Source: Gonocerus acuteangulatus
Taxonomy: Eukaryota > Arthropoda > Insecta > Hemiptera > Coreidae
DNA length: 64,000 bases
Reading direction: 5' to 3'
NCBI GenBank assembly: GCA_946811695.1
Contig: OX328130.1
Coordinates: forward strand, 73,621,353 to 73,685,352
Below the pieces are notes generated by a model that saw nothing but the letters and a program-made list of their open reading frames with translations, had not been told where the DNA came from and ran no database searches. Both the position numbers and the translations under genes were made by a program. Of the stretch, positions 1-10,914 are shown piece after piece (the stretch's first letter is position 1; each line of letters opens with the position of its first letter).

Positions 1-914
1 CGGGAGGAACAGTTAGTTCTCAGTGTGTGTTAGTACCACTTGGGGATCATTTATTTATGAGATCGTGATTGTCGCATCTTAGCTAATGAAGTCATGAATA
101 AAAAAGAATTTAAGAGGTGCGAGCCTTCTTCAGGGCTATGGAGACCAAGCCGAAACGTTGGCGTTAATAAAATAAATTTTAACTATGAAATGTGGTTTTA
201 TTGAATTAAAAAAATCCATTTTTGGAAAAATTTTCCAATTCTTTATATCCAACGTTTTAATGGCATGTTAAAGTATCCAAAAACATACGTTTTAATTCTT
301 CAAAAAAAATCATGGCGGCTCTGTGTCTGACAAACGGAAACCCTTGTTCTTCCACGGGCGATAGTCTGCAGGTCACAATTTTTAATCTAGAACGAAAAAC
401 TAAAATAGTGCTGAAAGAAGAAGGTTAAATCTAATGAAGTACGTAGGAGTTTTATGAAATATTCATTTTTTTCGAAAATGGTGAACAATTATTCATTTTT
501 TATTAAAAAAATGTGTCATAAAATCGTTACAATTGAATAAATCAAAAAATCTTACGTACATTACTTGAAAATATCATGAGGAAGCAGCAGTTAAAATTTG
601 ACGTTGATCGGGCAAAAAGGGAAGTTGCCAGAGCATCACCAGATTTAAAAACCATAGCTTTGAGAAAACCATTTTAAAGTTTAATGTCCTGAAATGTTCA
701 TTTCTTTCCTATATAATTTTTTTCATACTTTCATCTAATAAAGATTTTAAAAAATGGGTTGTAATTTAGAAATGTACTAAAGGTGGGCAAAAAAAACAAA
801 CTTAACAATTAAAATGGGACAAATCGAAGCTCCCTCAAAAAAGTATCTTCACATCAGCACCGCGTTCACTCGGCATCGGGATTTCATTTTTCTGTTTAAC
901 ATCAGATCAACGAT
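1..914. other. AT-rich intergenic DNA with a PLE-end-like motif
   Basis: No gene is visible. At about 122-165 the words CTTCTTCAGGGC and GCCGAAACGTTGGCG occur together. They resemble the terminal motifs seen near the Penelope-like element at 15251-15290, so this may be a relic of a PLE end. The rest is AT-rich with short A runs. Confidence 0.4.
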
Positions 915-1022
915 TGAGCTATTAACGCCGGGCTATCTACAGGTTCCTACCCTTTTATAATACCAACAGTATGTGGTCGGTAACCCATTCAGGTACTGCC
1001 TGCGCCCGACTTCGGTGATCTA
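915..1022 (-). mobile_element. 5S rRNA-derived SINE fragment
   Basis: On the minus strand this reads as the 3' half of a 5S rRNA (GATCACCGAAGT, GTCGGGCGCAG, then GAATGGGTTACCGACC), followed by the body AACCTGTAGATAGCCCGGCG. The better copy at 17510-17695 has the same order. The 5' part of the 5S head is missing. It is a 5'-truncated SINE3-type element, not a 5S gene. Confidence 0.65.
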
Positions 1023-1436
1023 CAGGAACTAATCATAAACGGCAGAAGTAATCATAAACATTAGATTTATTACAGTGATACATTCTTTGGGGCAGCAAAA
1101 TCGTAATAAATAATTTCTTAACTTTTTTCCCTGCTTACAAACCCATTCATCATTTCAACACGAGATCAACGTAAATTACTAATATATTACGAACACGAAA
1201 GCACTTCGAGGGAATTGAAGCAAAATAAATTCATATGCACACTGAGGCAACGAAACCCAATTACTTTTAATTGGTTTAATTTAAAATCAATCAGGACTGA
1301 ACTTTAGCAATAAAACCCTACATGGAAATGGGGGAATACTTAAACAGAAATATAATTAATTATTCAATTAATAAAATAGTAATAAATACAATAAAATAAT
1401 TGTTTATCCAATAAATTGTTTACAATATATTTTAAT

Positions 1437-1607
1437 GGGGTCTCCCGTGGTCTAATGGCTAGCGCCTTGGATTCATAAGCGGGAGATGGTGGGTTCGATT
1501 CCCAACCTCCGGCAGGAATTTTATCATCCCACGGCTCGCTGGTAAAATTCCACGCTACACCCTGGATGTCGGCGCTAATAACATATAGATGTAGATGCGC
1601 CGTAAAA
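1437..1607 (+). mobile_element. tRNA-Met-headed SINE
   Basis: The head has a tRNA-like pol III promoter. The A-box region is TGGTCTAATGG and the B box GGTTCGATTCC (1492-1502) fits the consensus. The anticodon-loop position reads TTCATAA, as in elongator tRNA-Met. A body follows, ending TGTCGGCGCTAAT and GATGCGCCGTAAAA, shared with the copies at 33286-33404 and 62166-62350. It runs directly into the 61-bp array. The body after the head shows it is a SINE and not a tRNA gene. Confidence 0.8.
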
Positions 1608-1946
1608 CCAATAACTTCTACTGCTCTAATATCTATATTTTAATACAAAGGCCACCGTTGTTTCATGACCAATAACTTCTACTGCTCCAATATCTATATT
1701 TTAATACACAGGCCACCGTTGTTTCATGACCAATAACTTCTACTGCTCCAATATCTATATTTTAATACACAGGCCACCGTTGTTTCATGACCAATAACTT
1801 CTACTGCTCCAATATCTATATTTTAATACACAGGCCACCGTTGTTTCATGACCAATAACTTCTACTGCTCCAATATCTATATTTTAATACACAGGCCACC
1901 GTTGTTTCATGACCAATAACTTCTACTGCTCCAATATCTATATTTT
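1608..1946. repeat. 61-bp tandem repeat, about 5.6 copies
   Basis: The unit starts CCAATAACTTCTACTGC and includes GGCCACCGTTGTTTC. Copies are nearly identical; the first has CTCTAAT where later ones have CTCCAAT. The array abuts the 3' end of the SINE at 1437-1607. Confidence 0.95.
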
Positions 1947-2330
1947 TTCTTATAGAGAAATATATTCAAATGTTACTTGTTATTATTAAATAAAAGCATT
2001 TTTGAATTAATGGCGGAAACGAAAATTTCGTTCATATGATGACGTAATAGCTGATCTACACTAGCCATGATTAATCTGATCAAACTTGACGTGGCCCTGC
2101 TTGGAGATGGTACAGGGAGGATAAGACTTTAGTTCTTAATATTGTTATGTGCTCCTGATACGGTGCATGCTCCCGGGGGCAGTTAACGTGTTAACGAAGC
2201 ACAGACATTTAGGTCACTAGCTAGATCGATTTTTTTTTTTTTTTTAATTAAAATATTTTCATGATTTATCCAGTTGAGTTTTGAGGCCCTCAATTCGCCC
2301 ATTCCCCATTACGGTCAATTTGCAAAAAAT
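1947..2330. other. Intergenic, nothing recognised
   Basis: AT-rich sequence with a T run near 2230-2245. I see no coding or repeat signal that I can name. Confidence 0.5.
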
Positions 2331-2547
2331 TTCAAGGGTGACAATTGAAATGGAAACGGTTACAATTGAAATAAATAGGGTGACAATTGAGTTGTAAATT
2401 GTTACATTTGTTTTGGTGAGGGTTTCAACTGATTTGGAAAGGGTTACATTTGAATTGGAAAGGGTGACATTTGACTTGGAAAGGGTAACATTTGATTTGG
2501 AAAAGGTTACAGTTGACTTGGAAAAGGTTCAAATAGACTTGGAAATG
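2331..2547 (+). repeat. 21-bp minisatellite
   Basis: Diverged 21-bp units of the form GGAAAGGGTGACATTTGA repeat about ten times. Because 21 is a multiple of three, one frame stays open and spells a heptad (VTFDLER-like) from 2413. The open frame runs into a (TA)n tract, so I read it as a by-product of the minisatellite. Confidence 0.85.
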
Positions 2548-2550
2548 CTA

Positions 2551-2606
<56 letters not shown>
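2548..2606. repeat. (TA)n microsatellite
   Basis: A run of TA dinucleotides directly follows the 21-bp minisatellite. Confidence 0.98.
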
Positions 2607-2609
<3 letters not shown>

Positions 2610-2647
2610 GATTAAATTTATGAGATAGTAGGAGAATCAACTGGACT

Positions 2648-2875
2648 ATGGAAATATCATTCACCAACAAAGACTCTGAAAATGTCTTATTTTCTCTTCA
2701 ACTTGCAGACTCAAACACATTAAATTTAGTCCAAATTAGGCGAAACTTTTCAATCTCATACGCCGCTGCTTACCTTCCATTTAGCCCGAGAAAATCCCTT
2801 ACGCTTTCTAAGTCAAACAACCCAAGTTCTTTCCTTGGTTACCACCTGTTAGATTGGTATGTTATCCAGGATTAG
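2648..2875 (+). CDS. Unrecognised 75-codon reading frame, doubtful
   Basis: An ATG-initiated frame of 75 codons with a mixed composition (MEISFTNKD at the start, LGYHLLDWYVIQD at the end). It is not a simple repeat and overlaps none of the mobile elements I recognise. I see no domain, signal peptide or membrane segment, and no promoter or splice context that would make it a gene. It may be an exon relic or chance. Confidence 0.15.
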   Translation: MEISFTNKDSENVLFSLQLADSNTLNLVQIRRNFSISYAAAYLPFSPRKSLTLSKSNNPSSFLGYHLLDWYVIQD

Positions 2876-2934
2876 AGTCCTTGCTTACAATCTGGTCTTC
2901 AAGGGGGAGAATTTTATCAACGCAAGTCGAATAG

Positions 2935-3056
2935 ATTTATTAAATGTGAAGGTTTTTTTAACGTATTCATGTTTAGTGCATCAAAATACGTTATTGTACA
3001 ACATTTGAAAGAAATCGGTTTTGAGGGCTCGAAACTTCATTTTTACCAAACTGCTA
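2935..3056 (+). mobile_element. Solo end of the 8-bp-TSD MITE family
   Basis: AAATGTGAAGGTTTTTTTAA, ATGTTTAGTGCATC, AAATACGTTATTGTACAA and the terminal CTTCATTTTTACC match the right terminal repeat of the MITEs at 46058-46804 and 47062-47825. Only one end is present here. Confidence 0.75.
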
Positions 3057-3359
3057 TAAACGAATTTAATGTTTTATATTAACATTTAAAATTTATAATT
3101 AACATGTGTAGCGGAATGAGAATCAAATATTTTTATTTCAATAGGTCTTTACAGGTGCAATGTTTTCATAACTGTGGTTTCACTTTACGAGCAATTACTT
3201 TTTAGAAAAGTACGCAAAGATTAAAAATTGTGCAAAAAGATTAATTTGGCAAAATGCCAAATAGTTGTTTTAATAATTAATTATTAATAAACTCATATAT
3301 AAGCTTTTAGGTAATTATAAGTAAGTATGAGTTATTCGACAATGGTCTATTAGCAATTT

Positions 3360-3845
3360 TTCCTCCGAGCAGTATTCAATACTGTGATGTCAGAATTTTC
3401 TTTTAGAAATATAAAGTCACTCTGGCAGAAATCGCAAGTAAAATTCATAGGACTGATACTAGACAAACGCTTAACTTGGAAGCTACACATAACACAGAAA
3501 ATACAGGAACTAAACAGGCGTTTTAGACTTTTATCACGCTTATTGGACAAACGCTCGAAACAATCATTGACTAACAAACAACTTATATACAATACCGTAC
3601 TCCGACCAATATGGACTTATGGACTAGAACTCTGGGGTTCCACTAAACCTTCCAATTCCTACAGAATACAAAGAATGCAATCCAAAATCCTTTGAAGAAT
3701 ATCCAATGCTCCTTACTAACCTAACCCTGCATAATGACTTCAATATCCCCTTTATCCAAACCCTGGCCAAATCAGTCTATCAGAAGTTTCATTCCAATCT
3801 CCCTGGCCATCCAAATCCTTTGATAAACTCTCTATCCTCATTCCT
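3360..3845 (+). pseudogene. Jockey-like LINE ORF2 C-terminal fragment
   Basis: This is the tail of a non-LTR retrotransposon reverse transcriptase ORF, downstream of the catalytic YxDD motif. Visible blocks are VKFIGLILDKRLTWKLHI, then LIYNTVLRPIWTYGLELWG, then after a TGA at 3693 and a frame change LTLHNDFNIPFI and HRRLKRRWPRD. These match the thumb and C-terminal conserved order of the Jockey clade. The catalytic palm is absent, so the copy is 5'-truncated. The last codons lie inside the 76-bp array that follows. It makes no product. Confidence 0.8.
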
Positions 3846-4304
3846 AAATCCACACAATCCTCACAGAAGGCTGAAGCGGAGGTGGCCTAGAGACAATTTG
3901 CTTCAACATCTTCAGTGCACAAAATCCACACAATCCTCACAGAAGGCTGAAGCGGAGGTGGCCAAGAGACAATTTGCTTCAACATCTTCAGTGCACAAAA
4001 TCCACACAATCCTCACAGAAGGCTGAAGCGGAGGTGGCCTAGAGACAATTTGCTTTAACATCTGCAGTGCACAAAATCCACACAATCCTCACAGAAGGCT
4101 GAAGCGGAGGTGGCCTAGAGACAATTTGCTTCAACATCTTCAGTGCACAAAATCCACACAATCCTCACAGAAGGCTGAAGCGGAGGTGGCCTAGAGACAA
4201 TTTGCTTCAACATCTTCAGTGCACAAAATCCACACAATCCTCACAGAAGGCTGAAGCGGAGGTGGCCTAGAGACAATTTGCTTCAACATCTTCAGTGCAC
4301 AAAA
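3846..4304 (+). repeat. 76-bp tandem array of a LINE 3' end, 6 copies
   Basis: Six units begin at 3846, 3922, 3998, 4074, 4150 and 4226. The first coincides with the final codons of the Jockey-like fragment (NPHNPHRRLKRRWPRD). Unit two has CCAAGAG instead of CCTAGAG and unit three has CTTTAAC and CTGCAG variants. The word AAAT occurs at both outer edges, as expected for duplication through short homology. Confidence 0.95.
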
Positions 4305-4477
4305 TGTGATATATTTTCTTTTAGATTTTTAAGTTGTTTTAATTATCTTTTAAGATGTATTATTCTTGTGGGTTATGTAACTTTACATATTCCCATATCA
4401 TGCCTCACAAAGCCATTGTAACAAAAAAAAAACAGCAATATTACTGGAAATATGTAAATCATAACGTTGTAATTATC

Positions 4478-4538
<61 letters not shown>

Positions 4539-5672
4539 AGGAAGAAACAAAATAATTTAAATAAATAAGGAACTATGTCAGTTAAACTTCTGAACTTTTG
4601 AGAGTGGTTATCAATATTTTTACACAAGAATAAACCAAACCTTGCACTACATTGATTACTTACAATTGTTCTCCTAGGTTAATCGTAACTTTACTACTTC
4701 AAGTAATATTAGATTACTTCAAAGTAAGAAGGGACATTTCTAGCAAGTTTTACGGCTGAATAAATATATTACTTAACCCGGAAGTTTATAACTAGAGATA
4801 ATTGAGTTCCTCATTGCTCCATATAAATTTTCCGAATAAAGCCAAGGAAAGAATAAAATTTTCTACTTTTTATTCTCTGCCTCATGACCGCTATAACTGT
4901 AGAATTTCCACTAGAAGTCCCGAGTCCATATTAAAATCCTTATTCCACAAAGTCTCTCCTTTATCAGCTGTAATAGGACCGAGCTCCCTGTCCGCAAATG
5001 TGGCGGGAATAAACCGCGGGAAAAATGAAAACCCCGCGAAATATTTATATGTAACTTTTAATACCTGCACTTGACTCCCCTTGTTTGCTTCGAATTAATT
5101 TTTTATTACTCGAGCGATTTTCCCATTTAAAATAACGCTAATAAACGCACTTTAATTATTATTACTCCAGTTTGTGTAATTACTTTGTGTTTTAATTGGG
5201 TTTTCAGGCTTAAATTATTATATCTACACAATTCAAACGTTTCGAATTAATCTGTGAATCTACTTTTTCAACCGGTTTGACGCAAAGTGGGCCAAACTAA
5301 ACAAAAAAGGCTACAACTTCCAAATCTTAGCTGATTTCAATGCGTTTTTTTTTTGTTTTGTTTTTTTTTAATGAAAGCTAATAAAATTTTAACCCTCCTT
5401 CAACAAGTAGGTGTCGAATAACTTTTACGGTGATGATCTGTGCATAGTTTGGGGGTTGTTGCCGTGAATTACCCTGTCTATCAGTAGTCCTATACACAAA
5501 AAACAGGAAAATTAAGTCATTGACTTTATTCTTCCTTGTAATTTTCGTATATCTGTAGAAAACTGTGTTTCAGTGTCGGATACGACACCGCCTTGTGTTA
5601 TACATGAAAACTTTTTCATCGTATACGTACAGCTCAAGGAGTTATTCCATTTATCGTTGTTTTACACGTTAA
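4305..5672. other. Intergenic with poly(A) run
   Basis: A long A run lies at 4482-4535. The remainder is AT-rich. An open frame at 4802-5074 has no recognisable feature and I do not call it. The words CCTCCTTCAACAAGTAGGTGTCGAATA near 5395 recur near 31079, so a short unclassified repeat is present. Confidence 0.5.
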
Positions 5673-5859
5673 TATGGTATGTTATCGTTGTCGGTTACCG
5701 AAGAAGAAATTCTACAAGAACTGGCCCGTTGAGAGGCGGAAGGAACTGATGAAGAATTTTAAAGTGACGAAACGTGCAGTGAAACCAAAGTTTCTTTTTG
5801 GAGACTTGGTTTCTCTTTAGTTACACCTTATGAATTAAAGGTTGAAAAATCTACTCAGT

Positions 5860-6002
5860 CCAAAAACACTCCAACATGAGATCTCCAGCATCCTAGGTAC
5901 ACTCACCCCCACCACAACTTCTTCAAGGTCAGAAATACTTGGAAGATGTACCTTCTATGGACGGAAACAGAACAGGAGGGGAAACCAAACATGTCTTCAG
6001 TG
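5860..6002 (+). pseudogene. Possible piggyBac-like transposase C-terminal Cys motif
   Basis: One frame reads GRCTFYGRKQNRRGN, then QTCLQCDKIYL and a stop at about 6002. The spacing of basic residues and cysteines resembles the cysteine-rich tail of piggyBac-family transposases, with one expected Cys replaced by Tyr. There is no upstream DDE domain and the preceding frame contains stops. The match is short, so this is a tentative call. A 48-codon frame just upstream (5673-5819) is unrecognised. Confidence 0.25.
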
Positions 6003-6032
6003 ACAAAATATATTTATAATAATTATGCCTTT

Positions 6033-6760
6033 TAGCGCGGTTCCTCCCTAACTCCATAGGGAGAACTCGCTTATGAGGTCGACCTCATGACGCAATCCGA
6101 AAGTGCCGACTAGAAACTTTTACGTTTATATATATGCTTGTCTGTCCGCTATCTAGCAAGCTCAAAAATGGTCCGATTTTGATAAAATTTGGTACGAAAA
6201 TCGGTCTTCTTATTTGAAAGGTCAAGTTCGTTATCCAGCAGAATCCGCCCAAAGAAATATGGCGTTTGGGGCGAAATTCGCGCAAAAAAAAATCGTAACG
6301 CTTACGTTTTTGAGTTCATATGCTTCCAGGTACTTCTTTTATACGTTTCTTAACATAGAAAAACGAATGAACCCATTTTTAAGGCGATATCTGTAACCGT
6401 TTTTGAGAAAAGTGGAATCAATGTTTTCGCAAGTCATTATTTTATTGTGGGTACTTAAAATCGCGGGATTCAATTGAAATTTTTTCTACATCTTGAAAGT
6501 TAAACTCAACTGAGATGTTTAAATTTTGGTTATATTTGGAGTTAAGGAAGTATGCGAAAAAAAATATTTTACTAATAGACATGAAAAGTTTTTGGGATCT
6601 TCATAAATTTTTCGTAAATATCTCGATAAAGGTTGGAAAATCGTGGTAAGTGGAAGGCAACCATTCGAATGCTTACTAAATTCTCTACAAAAAAGGTTCT
6701 GAAGCACTTTTCGATGGGACAACGTTAATCAGAGATATAAGCGCGTAAAACTTAAACGTG
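6033..6760. repeat. Dispersed repeat, family C
   Basis: It begins TTAGCGCGGTTCC, as the copy at 52501-53022 does. It shares the blocks GGTCGACCTCATGACG, TCAAAAATGGTCCGATTTTG and AGCAGAATCCGCCCAAAG. The 3' portion (about 6590-6720) also matches an internal block of Helitron family A (GTGGTAAGTGGAAGG, ACTAAATTCTCTACA). It is non-coding; the class is uncertain. Confidence 0.6.
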
Positions 6761-7502
6761 TTAGTTTTGTTGTTTTGAAACGGTTTTTCTATTTGTTTAT
6801 CTCACTTTTTAATTAGTTGTTTTTTGTTTTAAATTGCATTTATCAGTAAAATTAGTATTGTAGTAAAATAAGCTAAGAAACGGTAAAAGGTATAGGTATT
6901 ACGTTTGGAATAGCTGTGGAAATCAAGATGGCTGTGGCTAACCATGATGGCGTATACATAGGTTTGTTTTGAATTCTCCTATCTATACATCTTTTAATAA
7001 ACTTGTATACATTTCTACCCAATTAACATAGTTATTTGGAAAATTAAGTAACTTTTTATACTAGGCGTCGTAACCGTCACAGCCTTGTGGTATGTGTTCT
7101 GAAATATACCTTGTGGGAGGAGGGTTACATCACGTGTAAAGAAGTGAAGTTCACGAAGTTTTACAATCCTTATTTAAGTAATCTTTGTAATGAATGGAAG
7201 CACATTCCAACTCCGATAGATTTGGAAGCACAAAATTTACTTAAAGTAAAATAAAATTAATAACAGTGATAATATTTCAGGATCTTATTTACTTCACTAC
7301 AAGTATTATCTATCGTAAATATTATTTCAATTAATCTTATTGCTGAGTTATGATAAATTTACGATTTCTGAAGATGTGTCAGTCTGGTATTTTCCGAATC
7401 TAATCAGGATTTGAATGTTTAATAATCATATCAGTGCTGACATTGTCAGATAAAAATTGAAATGTTGTTTTACATTTGTGAATTTGACTTATTCACAAAT
7501 AA
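6761..7502. other. Intergenic, nothing recognised
   Basis: AT-rich DNA without a supported gene or repeat. Confidence 0.5.
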
Positions 7503-7517
7503 TTTCATAAACAAGGG
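7503..7517 (+). repeat. Target-site duplication, left copy
   Basis: TTTCATAAACAAGGG, repeated exactly at 7867-7881 on the other side of the SINE. Confidence 0.9.
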
Positions 7518-7866
7518 GGCGAGGTTAGCTCAGTGGTAGAGCACTGGACTAATAAGCTAGAGGCCTGAGTTCAAATCCCGAGCATAGTACTAACGATTTT
7601 TTCTTCTAGTGTCTTCGTTCATGGGTTGAATTTGGCCTCCCTGACCGTCCCTAGGCCGACCCAGCCTTTAATCAATTTAATAATGGTTACCTTGGGTGCT
7701 AATGACTCTAGCAGTCGAAGCGGCCAAGGGGAAAATCAGGCGGCCGGAGCATAGTACTGACCATAGTATCTCCCTAGTGTGCCGTATGGTCATGAATCAG
7801 ATACCTCTATAGTATCTGCCTCTCAGGGACCTCGTGGCCTGTTACGGGACTGTTTTTTTATTTTTT
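7518..7866 (+). mobile_element. tRNA-Ile-headed SINE with poly(T) tail, full length
   Basis: The head has A box TTAGCTCAGTGG (7525-7536) and B box GAGTTCAAATCC (7567-7578), with CTAATAA at the anticodon loop as in tRNA-Ile(AAU). A body of about 270 bp follows and ends GGCCTGTTACGGGACTG then a T-rich tail. The insertion is flanked by a 15-bp direct repeat, TTTCATAAACAAGGG, at 7503-7517 and 7867-7881, which fixes both ends. Minus-strand relatives lie at 18306, 31242, 60053 and 60759. Confidence 0.9.
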
Positions 7867-7881
7867 TTTCATAAACAAGGG

Positions 7882-7926
7882 AAAACAAAAATCTGACTAG
7901 ACAAAATCTAAATGTTATTAGCATTC

Positions 7927-7968
<42 letters not shown>

Positions 7969-8631
7969 GGAAATCGGTTAAGATTTGGAGGCTGTAGCCT
8001 TTTTCGAAACACGATATGTCGTTTGGTCCCACTGTGCGTCGGTACATCAAACCTCTCACTCTGCCCAATATAATTACAGATCCATTACTCATTAATTTTA
8101 TTATTTTTACGCAGCTAGGCAATAAAACATTTCCGAATGAGTCTTGTCTGTTAGTCAATCATCACTATAGGTTCTAAGTTTTTAGTATGGGTGTTGGCAA
8201 CTTGAGGAAAAATAGGATTTTAGTGTGGCTAAATTTTTTGTATATTGTCTTTCTCACTCACCCTGACATTATACAGACGTTCTGGCTGGTGGTAGTTGTT
8301 GCGTTCATTAGTGGGCATCGTATTTGTACAGAAAAATAGTAATTTTTCAAGAAGCTCAATGTTTTTTATCAAATCGATTTCACTTTTCGAAGCCTAAACT
8401 TACTATGGCCATATGTTATAATTTTTGTTTACAATGTACCAGACGATGTAAATTTTCATATAATGTACCAGAATGATTTTTTTCTCATAATATTTTAGTA
8501 TCACTAGTAAATATTAATACTATGATGTTAGTTAAGTATAAAAAAAATCTATAATTAATTTGTTAAAGAATATTTAAACCGTTAAGCTCACCACTCATAC
8601 ATTAAACCATTAATGACTTTCCTGCTCTACC
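7882..8631. other. Intergenic with poly(A) run
   Basis: An A run lies at 7930-7963. I recognise nothing else. Confidence 0.5.
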
Positions 8632-8712
8632 AAGGATGTTAAGAAAGAGTGGCAACCTGTAGATAGCACGGCGCTAATGGCCTAGATGCTGATGCACCTT
8701 AACAAAAAATAA
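8632..8712 (+). mobile_element. SINE 3' body fragment
   Basis: GGCAACCTGTAGATAGC, CACGGCGCTAATGGCCTAGA and GATGCACCTTAAC match the shared 3' body of the 5S- and tRNA-Met-headed SINEs. No head is present. Confidence 0.6.
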
Positions 8713-9171
8713 TAAACAAATTAACCACTTATTTCAAAATAAATTATCGACAACAAAGCGTCACAATCTAATATATATATACACACACACACACACAGAG
8801 CGTGGCCCAGATAAGCGGGCCATAAGAGAAATAACTCCTTAACGGTATGAAATATCAAAATTTTTCAAAGGGGCGAAGTTGTAGTCCTCGTCGAGATCTA
8901 AAAAATGGTGCCCTCGGAAATGAGAAAATAACACTTCTAAAGGCTCAAATAGGCCTTTGAAGGAAAAGGTTTCCTTTTTAACCATATTTTGCATTATATT
9001 TTTAACGTTTACTAACAAAACATGGAAGAACCGCGCAAACGGGGTTTCGATGCGTCAAGTAGTTCTCAGTAAAAATACGTTTTCATTTGCATGTATTCCT
9101 CGTCTGAAATTAATAAAAAAAAAAAAGAAAAAAAAAAGGCCCTTGAATTTATTTAAATAGTATTTTTGTTA
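8713..9171. other. Intergenic with short (AC)n tract
   Basis: A short TA/AC tract lies at about 8770-8798. The rest is unrecognised and A-rich near 9110-9138. Confidence 0.5.
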
Positions 9172-9378
9172 TGGGACGGGCAATTCAGCATAAGAGAATG
9201 TGTTCAGCACTCAAAGAAATGATTCCCATTAGTGTAAACTAAAAAAGAAAATACATAAAAATTGGAGCTTTAGGCATAAGAGTTGCCAAAATTGCAGATC
9301 ACAAATGATGAATGATATTTTTCTATAAACACAATTTTTAATACTGAGCACATTCTCCTATGCTGAATTGCCCCTCCC
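9172..9378. repeat. Inverted repeat, about 39-bp arms
   Basis: The left arm (from 9172, GGGACGGGCAATTCAGCATA) and the right arm (9339-9378, reverse complement GGGAGGGGCAATTCAGCATA) match over about 39 bp with a few mismatches and a spacer of about 125 bp. It could be a small foldback MITE. A (TA)n tract follows at 9388-9442. Confidence 0.75.
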
Positions 9379-9379
9379 T

Positions 9380-9387
<8 letters not shown>

Positions 9388-9442
<55 letters not shown>
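9388..9442. repeat. (TA)n microsatellite
   Basis: A dinucleotide run directly after the inverted repeat. Confidence 0.98.
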
Positions 9443-9444
<2 letters not shown>

Positions 9445-10194
9445 GCCCAGTGTATACAGTTTTTGCTGCAAAGACACATTTTCTTAAAAATAGGCTTGGC
9501 TTACTACTGAAAGATTTGCTGGAAAGAGAGGCCATTAAGAACACATGTTCGGAATGCACACATACAGCAGCTAAAGGGCTAACTCCCCCGGCAGCTTCAG
9601 GTTTATAGCTGCTTAAAATATCACCAATACGTGATCTCTCTCATCCTTATCCTTCCAGCATCCGCCAATAATGCAGGATTAATACGCCGTATTTTATCTC
9701 TAGGGCTTAAATTTCTAGAAGTTGGGGGATTCGTATCGACAGGTCGGCGTCCATCTGAAAATCCGACGTCAAGGGAGGAAAATACTGAAATCATTTTAAC
9801 AGTTTAAGATATTCTATGTTGTACAAAGTGTTAGGCAAAGCTAACGTAGTTTACTAAACTAACGTTAATTCATTATAACTAAAAATAAACTCACGTTATA
9901 TTATTAGTTTTAGTTTTAGATTTGTAAAATTATTATTCATGTGCTAAATCATTTTCTTAATAAATAGTAGTTTTTAGTTTGAGTATCCGTTTTTAGTATG
10001 GTAATTAGTCCAATTTAAGCAAAACTGGCCTTAATTTATGATTTTAGTTTTTAATTCACTAATTAGTTTATTGCATACTTTGAATCAGAAAAAGGGTAAA
10101 AAATTAGGTATGTATAAATTTTTGTTTAAATAAAGACTATTTATTTATGAACTATAATGGGAGGGGGAGTTAAACATTTTAACTAGTAGGCGTC
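9443..10194. other. Intergenic, TTTTAGTTT-rich
   Basis: From about 9830 the DNA is full of AGTTTTAGTTTTA-type words. Similar sequence resumes at 15350-15600, after the PLE/LINE block. These may be two halves of one older low-complexity element split by the PLE insertion, but the match is too simple in sequence to be sure. Confidence 0.4.
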
Positions 10195-10914
10195 CACGGT
10201 CCGAGTCAGGTCTCTTGGTGAGACGCACCACCAAAGCTAAAAGAAATGTGAAGTCGACGGAAAAGGGAGTACAGGAAGACCCAAACGGGAAAAAAGTAAT
10301 CCTCCCCTACGTGAAAGGAACTACAGAGAAGATTACAAAGATTCTGAAGAAACATAACATCAAAACAGTTTACACCACTGACTGCAAGATAAGTCAAATA
10401 ATAAACAACCCCAAGGATAATTTGAAGATCACCAGGTGTCTATAGTATCCCATGCTCCTGCGGAAACGAATACATTGGGCAAACAGGAAGATTGCTATGT
10501 ACAAGAATCTCAGAACATGTGAAGACGGTTAAGAATGGCGATTCTGAAAAATCGGCGGTAGCAGAACATTTTTACAACACAAATCATGCAATCCAGTTCG
10601 AAAAAGTAAGTATTCTGGCGAAAATAGAAAACTACCAAGAAAGGATCATTAGGGAAGCCATTGAAATAGTGCGATGCCCAGAAAAATTTTAACAAAGAAG
10701 ATGGGTATACGCTTAGCAAATTATGGCATCCGGTGATAAAACCTGAGGAAAAAAGAAGAAACGAAGTTCAACCAATCAACGGTCCAGATGGAACCCACCA
10801 ACCAGGTTCAAGCCAGATCGGGTCCAACCAATCAGGGACATGGAAGAGCAGATTACGCCCGCGGATGAATACTAAGACAAGTATTTATACAGGAGAACTA
10901 GAAGAACATCCTCA
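10195..10914 (+). pseudogene. Penelope-like element: RT C-terminus and GIY-YIG endonuclease
   Basis: PLEs encode a reverse transcriptase fused to a C-terminal GIY-YIG endonuclease. This fragment begins in the linker after the RT (ILPYVKGTTEKITKILKKH; KTVYTTDCKISQI). It continues, after a one-base frame change near 10430, into GVYSIPC and EYIGQTGRL, the GIY-YIG core, followed by RISEHV, SAVAEHF and NTNHAI. A second frame change (an extra T at about 10690) precedes GYTLSKLWHPVIKP. The RT catalytic domain is missing. The sequence is cut at 10914 by the Jockey-like LINE and resumes at 15226. The two frameshifts make it non-functional. Confidence 0.85.
10902..10914 (+). repeat. 13-bp target-site duplication, left
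   Basis: AAGAACATCCTCA, repeated at 15226-15238 after the LINE poly(A) tail. The leading As may overlap the tail. Confidence 0.9.

Noticed and set aside
2413..2607. Heptad-repeat frame that looks like a coiled coil
   Set aside because: It is produced by a 21-bp minisatellite and ends in a (TA)n run.
4373..4627. Open frame with a long Phe run on the minus strand
   Set aside because: It translates the poly(A) run at 4482-4535.
7518..7585. Genuine tRNA-Ile gene
   Set aside because: The head continues into a repeated SINE body with a poly(T) tail and target duplications. The same reasoning applies to the tRNA-Met-like heads at 1437, 33286 and 62166.
9270..9608. Open frames with long Tyr-Ile runs on both strands
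   Set aside because: They are translations of a (TA)n microsatellite. The same applies to similar frames at 2548, 52640 and 61076.
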